Assembly: GCF_005503625.1 (NCBI RefSeq) | Contig: NZ_SCMX01000006.1 | Location: forward strand, 62,001-126,000 | Direction: 5' to 3' | Length of the DNA stretch: 64,000 nucleotides | Origin: Cupriavidus sp. 2SB | GTDB taxonomy: Bacteria; Pseudomonadota; Gammaproteobacteria; Burkholderiales; Burkholderiaceae | Shown: one piece after another, positions 37,014 through 45,841 of the stretch | Layout of the letters: each line of letters opens with the position of its first letter | How positions within the stretch are numbered: position 1 is the stretch's first letter | The notes under the pieces: generated by a model | What the model was told of the DNA's origin: nothing | Database searches by the model: none | What the model saw: the letters and a program-made list of their open reading frames with translations, nothing else | Made by a program: the position numbers and the translations under genes

Positions 37014-37835
37014 TCACCCGCGCGTTTCCTGCAATTTTCCCATCTCCCGCGTGACCAACTTTATCGGCAAGTGCGGCTGAATCCGTTCGCGAAGGTCGAC
37101 GTGCAGGTATCCCAAAACTATGGCTGCCACGACCCAGCGATACAGATCGTTCAAGCTAACTGGGTCCCCTGGCATGAGCCCGAATTTTTCCCGTAGCGCA
37201 TTGTCCTCACGAATAGCCAAGTGCAGGCGCTCAAGGCGGGTCTTCAGCGGCGTCTCCGATTTGCGCATGAGCCTTTGGGCTATCGTCTGCGCGGGGACTC
37301 GCATAAGCTCAACGTTACTGTGACGCACTGTTTCGTAAAGCCAAATCGCGTTCTTTTGTTCGGTGACGGAGAAGACCTCCAGATCGGCCTTCTCCATCGT
37401 GAAGCCGAGTTCAGCGAGCTTCGACGCCTTTTGTGCTGCGATGGTCCGAGTGAACAGCGCATGAAAATGACACTCACCCCTGGCGTTCTTGGCTTCCAGC
37501 GTCAGCACGCGGGGTATCGTTACATCTGGTCTCAGCGCCACTCTCGCGGCTTCCGTGAAGTAGATCGGCACGTAGCAACGTAGGTCGATGACATACGCGC
37601 ACGTCTTCAGAGGAAAATCGAGTTGCCGCAGCGTCTCAGCTTGGTAGCAAAGTCGACTACCCCCGCGAATGCTACGACTGGACCCATAGGTTGAATTGAT
37701 GGACGGCTTGGGAGCGAAGGTGTTGTGCATATACCCTACACCCGTCGCATTGCCGAACCGATCTATGGGCGGCATGTCTAGGGTTGGTCCACGGACACAA
37801 GTAGCAGCCAACGTTTTTAGCGAGATTGGTGGCAT
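37014..37835 (-). CDS. TnsA-like endonuclease of the Tn7-like module
   Basis: A protein of 273 residues when started at ATG 37835, which follows a strong GAGGAGG. The middle has the pattern of a TnsA-type restriction-like nuclease: Glu67 in YQAETLRQLDF, Asp104 in LRPDVTI and Glu114-x-Lys116 in LTLEAKN. TnsA cuts the 5' ends, so that transposition is cut-and-paste. The C-terminal part is helical, as in TnsA. It sits between two tniQ genes, not beside tnsB, which is odd. The assignment rests on motif and context, with weak overall likeness. Confidence 0.62.
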   Translation of the reverse strand: MPPISLKTLAATCVRGPTLDMPPIDRFGNATGVGYMHNTFAPKPSINSTYGSSRSIRGGSRLCYQAETLRQLDFPLKTCAYVIDLRCYVPIYFTEAARVALRPDVTIPRVLTLEAKNARGECHFHALFTRTIAAQKASKLAELGFTMEKADLEVFSVTEQKNAIWLYETVRHSNVELMRVPAQTIAQRLMRKSETPLKTRLERLHLAIREDNALREKFGLMPGDPVSLNDLYRWVVAAIVLGYLHVDLRERIQPHLPIKLVTREMGKLQETRG

Positions 37836-37883
37836 CGCATCCTCCTCTGTGGATCGAGCGCCTGCCTGGCGCAACAGGTGACT

Positions 37884-39452
37884 TTAAATTGTCTTTCTCA
37901 CGCGAAACGCATCGTGAGACTCGACCACGCAACGCACAACGAGCTCAATGGCAGGTTGCGCTCTGGCTTTGCTCCATGCCTGCACGGTCAATCCCGTCTC
38001 ACGACGGATGGCCTCGAGCGAGGCACGTGTTGGCGGCATCCGCCGCCGAATCCTTCGTGCAGCAGTCCCAATGCGACGTGCCAAGAGCGTGTACTGCCCC
38101 GACTCGGGCATGCTGTCGCAACGCGGCCGATGTGCTGCTCGATGCCGTTTTGCCGCCAGCGCGGTCGCGAACGACTGGATCCATGGCCCATCATTTGCAT
38201 AAAGCCATTGAATCGCACTGTTTCCCCCCAGCTTGCGCAGCATCGACAAGCTGGCGTCAGGCCATCGTTCGCTCAGCTCCAACAATACCGCTCGCGCTTC
38301 AGTGAGATGGACATTGCGTTGCACCGCGCGATATTGGTCAGAAAGACCGCTCACTCGCACATAATCATGGACTGCGTCGTAGGTTGTCTGAAGGAGCCGG
38401 CTCATCTGTGTACGCGTACAGCCAACAGCAAGAAGGCGGGGAATATCGTCGAACGCATAGTGCCTTCTTGGATCAACCGGCAGAATTCGTGCCGATTCCA
38501 CTCGCGCATGCCAGACGCTCGCCTGCGATTCTGGGATACTCGGCTTCGCCTTCGTATTGCCCACCGGTACAGGAGGACTTACCCCATATGCGCCACCAAT
38601 GTTGAGAAAGCAGTCCAGCAGCATGACGAAGACCGGGTGGATTGTCCTTGCTTCTGACCGCAGCCAACCTAGTATGTGGGCCATACGAAGCGGATACTGT
38701 GATACCTCGCGTAGGCCGGGATGCGAGACGAAGCTCTGACAGAAGGTGTTGAAATCCTTCTGCAAGGGGCTGATTCGGTAATACGTTGTAGATGCATAGC
38801 CAGCCGCATTCAGAGCATCACTTAGCCTTGCACGCACCGCTTTTGGCGAAGCAGATTCCTTTGCCAACCTCTGCGCAATCTGTGCGAAAACGACGGCGTT
38901 GCCCTGAGCGGCTTGCCCATGTGGCCTCGGTGGCGCGGGCCCCGCAATCCGGCGACTAAGTAGGTTTCCACAGTCAGCACAGGCCGTATTGAAAGGGATC
39001 TGATTGCGACAATCCAGCGCCCTCACCCCATACTGCTGCCATCTCGCCCACTCACACGGCCCGCATGTCATTGTCGGCTTCTTGTCATCGTGTAACCAGT
39101 TTTGCAGCCGAGGTGGTGCGTAAGTAGTTGCGCTACCGTTCACTGCCCGCGATACGAGATTGGCGCGGTTGGCCTCCGACAATCCGAGTCCAGCCAGCGC
39201 ACACAACGTGTTGTTCTCGAGTAGACGAGCAACCGAATACATACCCTCAGAACGCAATTCGATCTGCGATAGTGGCAGCGTGACTGTAGCGAATGCCAGT
39301 GGCGAGCGATCAGCAAGAGAAAGCTCGTCCGAGGTATAGTCTCCGCCGCTCCAAGCACGCCCAACCAGCATGTCAGCGATACTGGCGGCAGTTGCGTGAG
39401 GAGGCAATTCCACGATCGGTACAGACAAGCGACTACTAACGTTGGCACTCAC
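37884..39452 (-). CDS. TniQ/TnsD-family target selector, copy 2
   Basis: A 522-residue paralogue of the TniQ at 35409. The N-terminus SVPIVELPPHATAASIADML and the block MYSVARLLENNTLCALAGLG agree closely. The zinc-ribbon-like cysteines are in TCGPCEW, ALDCRNQIPF and ACADCGNLL. I use GTG 39452 as start, since AGGAG lies eight bases before it and the conserved part follows at once; a longer form to 39491 is open. Only four bases separate it from the TnsC-like gene. Differences in the C-terminal half suggest a different target site. Confidence 0.8.
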   Translation of the reverse strand: MSANVSSRLSVPIVELPPHATAASIADMLVGRAWSGGDYTSDELSLADRSPLAFATVTLPLSQIELRSEGMYSVARLLENNTLCALAGLGLSEANRANLVSRAVNGSATTYAPPRLQNWLHDDKKPTMTCGPCEWARWQQYGVRALDCRNQIPFNTACADCGNLLSRRIAGPAPPRPHGQAAQGNAVVFAQIAQRLAKESASPKAVRARLSDALNAAGYASTTYYRISPLQKDFNTFCQSFVSHPGLREVSQYPLRMAHILGWLRSEARTIHPVFVMLLDCFLNIGGAYGVSPPVPVGNTKAKPSIPESQASVWHARVESARILPVDPRRHYAFDDIPRLLAVGCTRTQMSRLLQTTYDAVHDYVRVSGLSDQYRAVQRNVHLTEARAVLLELSERWPDASLSMLRKLGGNSAIQWLYANDGPWIQSFATALAAKRHRAAHRPRCDSMPESGQYTLLARRIGTAARRIRRRMPPTRASLEAIRRETGLTVQAWSKARAQPAIELVVRCVVESHDAFRVRKTI

Positions 39453-39456
39453 GACG

Positions 39457-40698
39457 TCATCTCCTGCGAGCCAATGCGAGCGGTAGTGCATCGCGAAACT
39501 GGGCGAGCAGCGGCCTTGTTACTTGGCCTTTCTGGCACATCATCTCGAATGCTACGAGAGCACCGCTATACTCCTGCCTGATCGTGCTAGCTACATCGCC
39601 GATGACCTTCTTGGGCTGCAATCCTTCTACATGGATACCCCGCGCTATCAGTCCCGCTGCAGCGTCAACAAGATCTCGACGCCCGTACAGGGAACCGATC
39701 ATTTCCGTTAGCGGATCCAGTAACGACTCGTCGAGTTCGAGCGTGTTGACTAGACACTTGGCCACATTGGCCGCGTCGTCCTGGTCGATGGGGCCAATTT
39801 CGATGACATTCGCGGGAAAAGCGCGCCGAAATTCGGCACTGCCTTCGCAGTCAGCAATGGCTCCCGATGCGACAAGCACCGGAACGATCCCCGCTAAGCG
39901 CAATGCATACGCGATCTTCCAAAGGTCCTCGCCCTTGCAATGGATATCGCCCCAATCATAGATCACCACCATAGCGACGCTCGACATCTGTAGGTGCCGT
40001 ATCACGTCCAGCGTTCCAAGGCGACCTCTTCCGCATTCGATTCCAAGTCTGGCTCGTACATCCAGTCCTCCGACCTGGTCCAACGCTTTCACAATCGCAT
40101 CGAGAATCTCAGATTCTGCATTGCTTCGTGGCATCGCCACCGGCAACAGCGGAACCTGACGATAGATCAGCTTACGTACGTCCACAACATTCCCGGCATC
40201 GTCAACATCGGTCCACGAACCATGGGGAATGGGAGTTCCCAGGAATTTGCAGAGCGCCTTCACGCCCTTTTCGAACTGTACATACGTCGGCGCGCATATC
40301 GCGAGACTTGCGCAGATCGGCGAGGTCGGAACTATCACCTCACGACTAGCAGCGATGGCAGCCACTTTATGACACCAGTCGATGTACCGGCGCGTCATTG
40401 AACCCGTGACGACGCGAACAAGCGTCAACATTTCGAATAGGACTTCAGCATCGAGCCTGGTGCAGGGGTAGTGAGTGTGGATTCGTTCAAGCAATCTTTC
40501 GTATGGGGACTGCCTGCTGTCCACCTCCTGCCGTGGCGTGGGCAAAGACTTGCCATACAGTTCATCTGCAAATTCAAGAACTGAAGTCGTTGGCTTCGGC
40601 AGTTCCCGCAGCAATTGGCCAGGTGCGGCACTAAGCATCATTTCGAGCTGCTGCAGATCCATCAACCGCCCATTTGGTCCTTTGACTTTCATCGGCAT
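39457..40698 (-). CDS. TnsC-like regulator with degenerate Walker motifs
   Basis: A 413-residue protein whose order of segments follows TnsC: YERLLERIH, a strand and loop at the Walker A position, LPVAMPRSNAESEIL, then a Walker B strand and a sensor strand VPVLVASGAI. The Walker A position (about 133-147) reads AICAPTYVQFEKGVK, without the GK[ST] of ATP-binding loops, and the Walker B position reads VVIYDWGDI in place of a DE pair. ATP use therefore seems unlikely. TnsC normally uses ATP to assemble on DNA and license the transposase. Start 40698 follows GGGGA. Family call is by motif order and context. Confidence 0.6.
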   Translation of the reverse strand: MPMKVKGPNGRLMDLQQLEMMLSAAPGQLLRELPKPTTSVLEFADELYGKSLPTPRQEVDSRQSPYERLLERIHTHYPCTRLDAEVLFEMLTLVRVVTGSMTRRYIDWCHKVAAIAASREVIVPTSPICASLAICAPTYVQFEKGVKALCKFLGTPIPHGSWTDVDDAGNVVDVRKLIYRQVPLLPVAMPRSNAESEILDAIVKALDQVGGLDVRARLGIECGRGRLGTLDVIRHLQMSSVAMVVIYDWGDIHCKGEDLWKIAYALRLAGIVPVLVASGAIADCEGSAEFRRAFPANVIEIGPIDQDDAANVAKCLVNTLELDESLLDPLTEMIGSLYGRRDLVDAAAGLIARGIHVEGLQPKKVIGDVASTIRQEYSGALVAFEMMCQKGQVTRPLLAQFRDALPLALARRR

Positions 40699-41010
40699 CG
40701 CATTCCCCAAATGGGTGCAAAATCTGCTACGTCTCGAAGGATTCTTTGCCCGGCAAATCGTACTGAGCATCGATACTCGATGCCGTCAGCGGAGGAAGCA
40801 CGAAGGATTCGCCTGTCGCGGGAAGCGAGACCCAAACCCGTACACACGAAGGAAAGAATGAACGATGATCCCGCACGCCTTCGCTGCAGCAGTACGCTGT
40901 TCTCAGGATTGCCTCCAGAGCCGAATGCCGGAATCAAAGCCTTCTGGGCAGGCTACGAGCAGCGCAGCGTCCAGCCAGCCGTGCCAGCTAGCGACGAATG
41001 CCGGAATTTT
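40699..41010. other. Intergenic gap inside the transposition module
   Basis: About 310 bases between the TnsC-like gene and the next minus-strand gene. A short plus-strand frame from about 40780 to 41040 exists but has no recognisable sequence. Nothing else is seen. Confidence 0.4.
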
Positions 41011-41829
41011 CTAGGTGTGCCTGACACCGCGATACCCTGACGCTGCGCAGCCCCGTGCTACTACGTCCGACCGATGAACTTTGCATTGTCTGGGAGAAAA
41101 TTGCATCGCGTCTGTAGGTGAACTCTTCGCGCATTGGGATCGCCAGGCGAGCACGGCTTGCGAACGCCATTCGAAGCGCCTTAAAGTTTCCTCTGCTTGA
41201 CGGTCCCGAATCCTGTCCAAATGCCAATCGACGTACCTTCGAAGGAACCGATTATCAAGGATATGGTGTAGCCCGCCGATTCCAATTTCGACGAGCTCTA
41301 AGAATTCCCAGCCTTGGACCTGCGACACGCAACTCCGCCGCCGGGCAGAGTGGTCGAAAATGGTATCGTGACGATGCACATCCCAGCTCATATGCAGGGC
41401 ATTTGGCGCAGGAGATACCTTGCCGATCAACGGCTTCCCGAGAGACCACGGCTCACCCGTCAGACCCATTAGCGACACAAAGGACCAAGATTGACGCCTT
41501 CCTCGGGGTTTCATGATGGCCTGCCGGAGCATTGTTGCAAGCTGGCTCGACTTTCCAGCATCGCTGATGTGGCGCCCGGCACCGCAAGTCGCAAGATTCG
41601 AGGGCAGCCCGTCTGAGTCGTAATGCCCGGATGGGCTCGTCCCAAAGCAGCGGTTCCAAAGCGCGAATTTTGCGAGCCACAGCCGTCGAACATGGCCAGC
41701 AAACTGGGAAGCATCTGGAGCGGATTCCCATCCTACGCCGGGGAAACGATCCTGCACCGCAGCAGTCAATTTTGAATGTGCTACTGGCGCGCCTACCAAC
41801 CGAATGTGAGAAACCGTTGACGCATGCAT
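41011..41829 (-). CDS. Protein of unknown function at the head of the Tn7-like module
   Basis: I do not recognise this 272-residue protein. The ATG at 41829 has a very good ribosome site, GGAGGAG seven bases before it, which favours a real gene. The sequence is basic, with a clear helical part, FLRRYVDWHLDRIRDRQAEE, and a tail rich in Cys and Arg. It lies in the same direction as and upstream of the TnsC-like gene, separated by 310 bases. It could be an accessory transposition or cargo gene. The last 30 residues look irregular and may be out of a true frame. Confidence 0.45.
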   Translation of the reverse strand: MHASTVSHIRLVGAPVAHSKLTAAVQDRFPGVGWESAPDASQFAGHVRRLWLAKFALWNRCFGTSPSGHYDSDGLPSNLATCGAGRHISDAGKSSQLATMLRQAIMKPRGRRQSWSFVSLMGLTGEPWSLGKPLIGKVSPAPNALHMSWDVHRHDTIFDHSARRRSCVSQVQGWEFLELVEIGIGGLHHILDNRFLRRYVDWHLDRIRDRQAEETLRRFEWRSQAVLAWRSQCAKSSPTDAMQFSPRQCKVHRSDVVARGCAASGYRGVRHT

Positions 41830-42071
41830 GGCTCAACTCCTCCGAGGCTCGCCCCTTCCAGATGCGGTGGCAATTTGCCTGATTCGGACTGAACCATAGA
41901 GCACGTAAATTTTTTTTCAAGGGCCAACATCAACGGAGTACGACGTCACACATCAATAGCGCCCACCGACATCATCGCATTATGATTTTTCATTTAATAT
42001 AATTAACGCTATACGGTTTATATAACCTAGTAAGTTAACACGCAATATTCACTACGTTCTTCTTGTTAACT

Positions 42072-43952
42072 TTAGAAGATACCAGTCCGCTCCAACTCCT
42101 GTGCTCGGCGCTCGGCCTCTGCGCGTACGTACACCGATGTGGTGGCGAGCGATGCGTGACCCAGCTGGCTCTGCACGACATCCAACGCGACGCCATGTGC
42201 GACCGCATGGTTGCCAAAGGAATGGCGCAGCCAGTGCGCCGTAGCGCTAGCTAGACGCCGCGCCCCTTCGGGGTCATCGCTCTCCAACGCACGCGCTGCA
42301 TCCTCAAAGAAGCCCTTATAAATCGCGTGGACCTGTTCGACTGACAGGTTCCCCACTTTTCCATCGGCCTTCACGCGACCAATCAAAGGCGTTGCTGGAT
42401 GCAGACGCCCAACGTCTTCTGCCAGACCGCGATTCTTCAGATATCGTGTCAGCTGCCACATGACCGTATGGGAGACATGAACCTCTCGTTCAATCGTTCC
42501 CTTTCCAATGAACACTAACGACCAGGTTCCACGGGGATTGTCGGGAAGGTCGTGATGCACAAGCTGGCCCACAGTGGCCCTAGCTTGCTCAGAGATACGC
42601 AGCCCTGTCGCGTACGCAAATCGCAGCATGAACTGAAGTCGCATGCTGCGCGGATCTTCTTCCGGCAGCTCTGCGGCATATCGTTGCAGGAACGCCCATT
42701 GCGACTTCGTAAAGCTTCGCGAGATCTGAATTCTCGTACCCGCCGCCTTTGGTTTCGGCAGCAAAGAGAATGGGTTGTAACGCAGATATTGCGCGTCGAC
42801 TAGCCAGTGGCAAAGATTGCTCACCACCGTGTAGCTCTGGCGGATGCTGGTTGGTGACAGCGGACCAGCGAACGGTCTCCAGTCATACCGAAAGCGTGGC
42901 ACGCCGCGCGGGCCGACCCATCGCTCTGTCGGCTGTGGATCGGCAAGGAAGTCGAGGAATGCGGAGCAATCCTCTACGGTCAGGTCGGATAGCGCCTTTC
43001 CTCGTTCGAAGACAGCCCATAGCAGCAACCTCTCTGCATGACAGCGGTAGGTCTTCCATGTAGCGCTTCCCTCCGGACCATGCACACCCAGCCAAGCTCG
43101 TATAGCACTCAAATCATTTTGAGCGTTTGTTCTCGCAGGCGTACCTGGCGGCGGCCGGTTTTGACCATCACGGCCGTCATATGCTGTCGGCAATTGAAGT
43201 GACTCCAAGGGGGCGACCATGGCGGCAGCCGGCCGGAGGCTGGCGAGCATTTCACGAGATGCTGTACGGCGCGATGCCAGTGCCGCAGGCGGCATGTCGC
43301 CCAACGAAGACCCCGCATCAATGAGCCAGGCCGTCAACCGGCGCCCCGTGGTCGGTCCAATGCCATGTGCGAGGGTGTACCACCGCGGCCCGCGTAACAC
43401 CACTTGCTGCTTCAGGTCCTGTAGGGTTGGTAGCCCAGCTCGGGTAAGCCGGGCGGCGACCGCCGGCGAAAACCAGGCCGCAACGGAATCCTCGGGAGCT
43501 GGCGCCCTGGTCAGGTACGGCCGCACTAGGTCAAGCGCCGCCAGTTGTCGAGCACGCCGCTTTCGTTGGCCGTCTGAGTGCTCCCCAACGACGGCAAACA
43601 ACTCCTTCCACGTGCCTTCGTCGAGCACATCGCCAAGCCCATCGGCTGATTCCGCAGCTGATTCCGTACTGGCAAGCTCGGATTGCAGGCATCGCACACC
43701 ACGGAGCAGTTCCGCTTCTATCACCCGCAGTTCTGCGGTAGCCGCTCGCCGGTCTGCCCCGGTCTCCAGGTAGCGCGCGCCAAGGTCCGCCAAGTCCAAG
43801 CCTTCGACGACGCCTTTATAGAACGCAAAGTGCTGGGCGCCCAGATATCGCACAGGAGAAATCGGCGCCCCCGGGCCCCGACGACGCTTAGCCGGTGCTT
43901 GGAGAGTCTCCCCGTCGGCCGTCCCTTTTTCCTCTGGCTTTTTGTTCGCCAT
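42072..43952 (-). CDS. Large tyrosine recombinase/integrase
   Basis: A 626-residue phage-integrase-family protein. The C-terminal catalytic domain has Arg in ATGLRISEQA, the HxxR box in TAHWLRHSFG, and LGHASLATTSVYVR with the last His and the Tyr nucleophile. A SAM-like N-binding domain lies near residues 280-370. The N-terminal 250 residues are an added domain, typical of long integrases of genomic islands. It is the natural mover of the island that runs to the right. A striking inverted repeat stands 60 bases before its start. Confidence 0.9.
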   Translation of the reverse strand: MANKKPEEKGTADGETLQAPAKRRRGPGAPISPVRYLGAQHFAFYKGVVEGLDLADLGARYLETGADRRAATAELRVIEAELLRGVRCLQSELASTESAAESADGLGDVLDEGTWKELFAVVGEHSDGQRKRRARQLAALDLVRPYLTRAPAPEDSVAAWFSPAVAARLTRAGLPTLQDLKQQVVLRGPRWYTLAHGIGPTTGRRLTAWLIDAGSSLGDMPPAALASRRTASREMLASLRPAAAMVAPLESLQLPTAYDGRDGQNRPPPGTPARTNAQNDLSAIRAWLGVHGPEGSATWKTYRCHAERLLLWAVFERGKALSDLTVEDCSAFLDFLADPQPTERWVGPRGVPRFRYDWRPFAGPLSPTSIRQSYTVVSNLCHWLVDAQYLRYNPFSLLPKPKAAGTRIQISRSFTKSQWAFLQRYAAELPEEDPRSMRLQFMLRFAYATGLRISEQARATVGQLVHHDLPDNPRGTWSLVFIGKGTIEREVHVSHTVMWQLTRYLKNRGLAEDVGRLHPATPLIGRVKADGKVGNLSVEQVHAIYKGFFEDAARALESDDPEGARRLASATAHWLRHSFGNHAVAHGVALDVVQSQLGHASLATTSVYVRAEAERRAQELERTGIF

Positions 43953-44720
43953 GGCGCGCCCTCCTTCGCATCAACGACATCGGGAGGCCCGCTGGGATTC
44001 GTACCACAATCGCCTATCCAGATATCCGTTGATATCTTGATAGGTGAATTTGCTCCGCAATACGAGCGGCATTTTTGAGCAGGAGTTGACGAAGGCGTCT
44101 GCGCGACATGCGGACGGCGGCAGCCCGTTGCAGGGCCCTCTTCCTTAGAGCGGCAACATCCTGCCGCTTAAGCAGAAAAGCCATCGTAAGCGCCGCATTT
44201 TTGAGCCTTACGGCAAACGATCAGCTTCGGAACACCAAGTCGCACGGAGGTATCGGCGGCCAACGACACTCCGAAGGTGAGAGATTTTTCCAGGCTCTCT
44301 CACCTTTGAAGTCCTTGACAACGGAGTTCGCCTTGTCGTTGCTCGATTCAAATGAGGGAGAACGAAATGCCATCCAGGAACTCTGCGACAGCGCAGATCA
44401 CGGACGGTTAGCAAAGCCCCATTTTTCCAAGAAGGAGACAAGCGCGCCGCTAGCTGCCCGCACTGCAGAACGGTTGTTGGAACGACCTTGCACCGCCGAG
44501 ATGCCCCGTTCAGCGACAGGAAAGGTTTGGCGAAGAGCATCCTCGCCGCAGTTTGCGACGTTTGCGGGACGGTGTCGCGACACCCGCGCAATCCACGTCG
44601 GCCATCCTTGCGGCTCGCCGCTGAGAAGCCTGCACGACGCCCGGCTCTCGCTCCTCTGCCGACAAGAAAAACGAGCACCACAGAGGGCGCCCGTTAGGAG
44701 AGGTGTTTGCGACTATCCCA
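43953..44720. other. Non-coding region upstream of the integrase
   Basis: No convincing gene in about 770 bases. Open frames on both strands lack ribosome sites and read as low-grade sequence. GCATTTTTGAGC occurs twice, near 44069 and 44192. The island's attachment or recombination site could lie here. Confidence 0.45.
44013..44044. repeat. Compound inverted repeat before the integrase gene
   Basis: CCTATC-CA-GATATC-CGTT-GATATC-TT-GATAGG: two nested perfect pairs around a 4-base centre. It could be a recombinase core site or an operator for the integrase promoter. Confidence 0.7.
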
Positions 44721-45371
44721 TCAGATAAGCTGCTCACCCTCCTGGTCGAGGCCGAGCACCGGCTCGCCATAGGGAGGGAGTTCATCCATCCAGAAGTTCC
44801 ACCTGAATGGAAAGACCACCATACCGCTCTCGCCTGCATGGGCAAAGCACCGGCGAAGCTCCATGTGATACTCATAGAACTTGTCTTCACCCACCGACTT
44901 GACGGCCTCCTCCCACGCGTCGAAGTCTGCGACCAGCTTCGCACAGGCCACCGGACCGAACGTCGCGCCGGTCATGCCGTATCGGAACAGCTCCCAGAAC
45001 GGACCGCGTCCGCCGGTCTCGGGATACTTCTCTTCGTCCTCGACCAAAGCTGCCACCGCTTTGAACCACTCCGCGGGCGTCCTGCGACCTTGCAGCGGCT
45101 TTCCTGGTGAAATCAGGACAGTGAGCTTTCGGCAGTAGTTGTAGAACCACGGATTATTGCCATCGTCGTAGCAGAACATCTCCCGGCTGCTCGGCTCGAA
45201 TTCGTAGGCAGCCTCAGAAAGCATACCCTCTGCGAGTTGCGGATACGAACTCGGCGCGACCACTGCAACCGTGGAGCATTTCTTTGCCAACAGCGAATAG
45301 TGAAAGCTAAGGGGGTCAGGGGTCCTGGCCAAATTCGAGATGGCAATGAAACAGCAATAGCGCACACCCAT
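44721..45371 (-). CDS. Hypothetical protein, island gene
   Basis: I do not recognise this 216-residue protein. The ATG at 45371 has GGAG seven bases before it. The interior reads like a folded soluble protein rich in aromatic residues (FCYDDGNNPWFYNYCRK, GPFWELFRYGMTGATFGP, FRWNFWMDELPPYG) and ends in an acidic tail. A shorter start at 45224 is possible. No enzyme motif is seen. It lies alone on the island between the integrase and a damaged membrane gene. Confidence 0.55.
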   Translation of the reverse strand: MGVRYCCFIAISNLARTPDPLSFHYSLLAKKCSTVAVVAPSSYPQLAEGMLSEAAYEFEPSSREMFCYDDGNNPWFYNYCRKLTVLISPGKPLQGRRTPAEWFKAVAALVEDEEKYPETGGRGPFWELFRYGMTGATFGPVACAKLVADFDAWEEAVKSVGEDKFYEYHMELRRCFAHAGESGMVVFPFRWNFWMDELPPYGEPVLGLDQEGEQLI

Positions 45372-45841
45372 AGGAAAACTCCAGCGAAGCTAGCATTGGA
45401 AGATGGCGTGTCAAACATGAGGCCAGCTTCCGCAGCGATGTTGTTGAGCAGGTCTTTGACCTCGGTTCTTGCCTGCCGACAGAGCGGCTTGCAGAGAGGT
45501 ATATCGCGGAGTTGCTTAAGGACGGCTCGCTGGAGGAACGCTCCGACGGAAATCACCGTTGATTCGCAGGCGGATATTTATTTTGTAACAGAGGAAAGGA
45601 AGGCCGGCAGGCAGCTGTCCCGCTGCGGCGCATTGGAGAGATCGGGTTCGGCGAAGGTGGAAAGTCGAGAAATGTAGCGGGCGCATTGAGCGTTGCCCAG
45701 AGCTACCGGGAGCGGAGCTACGCCGGCATTGTGCCGTGGCACTTTGCGCTTACCGACCAGCACGCGCATTGTCTATGGCGTACCAGCGCGGGACGCGCAG
45801 CCAAGCGAACATCGCATGTCCGCAGCATCTGCTCAACCGTG

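Noticed and set aside
41880-42071. Right end of the Tn7-like element next to the integrase gene
   Set aside because: The stretch is AT-rich and in a suitable place, but it has no inverted copy of TTGTCAAA, so I cannot support it as a terminus.
44108-44728. 206-residue plus-strand frame in the region before the integrase
   Set aside because: No ribosome site, irregular composition, and competing frames on the other strand. Not supported as a gene.
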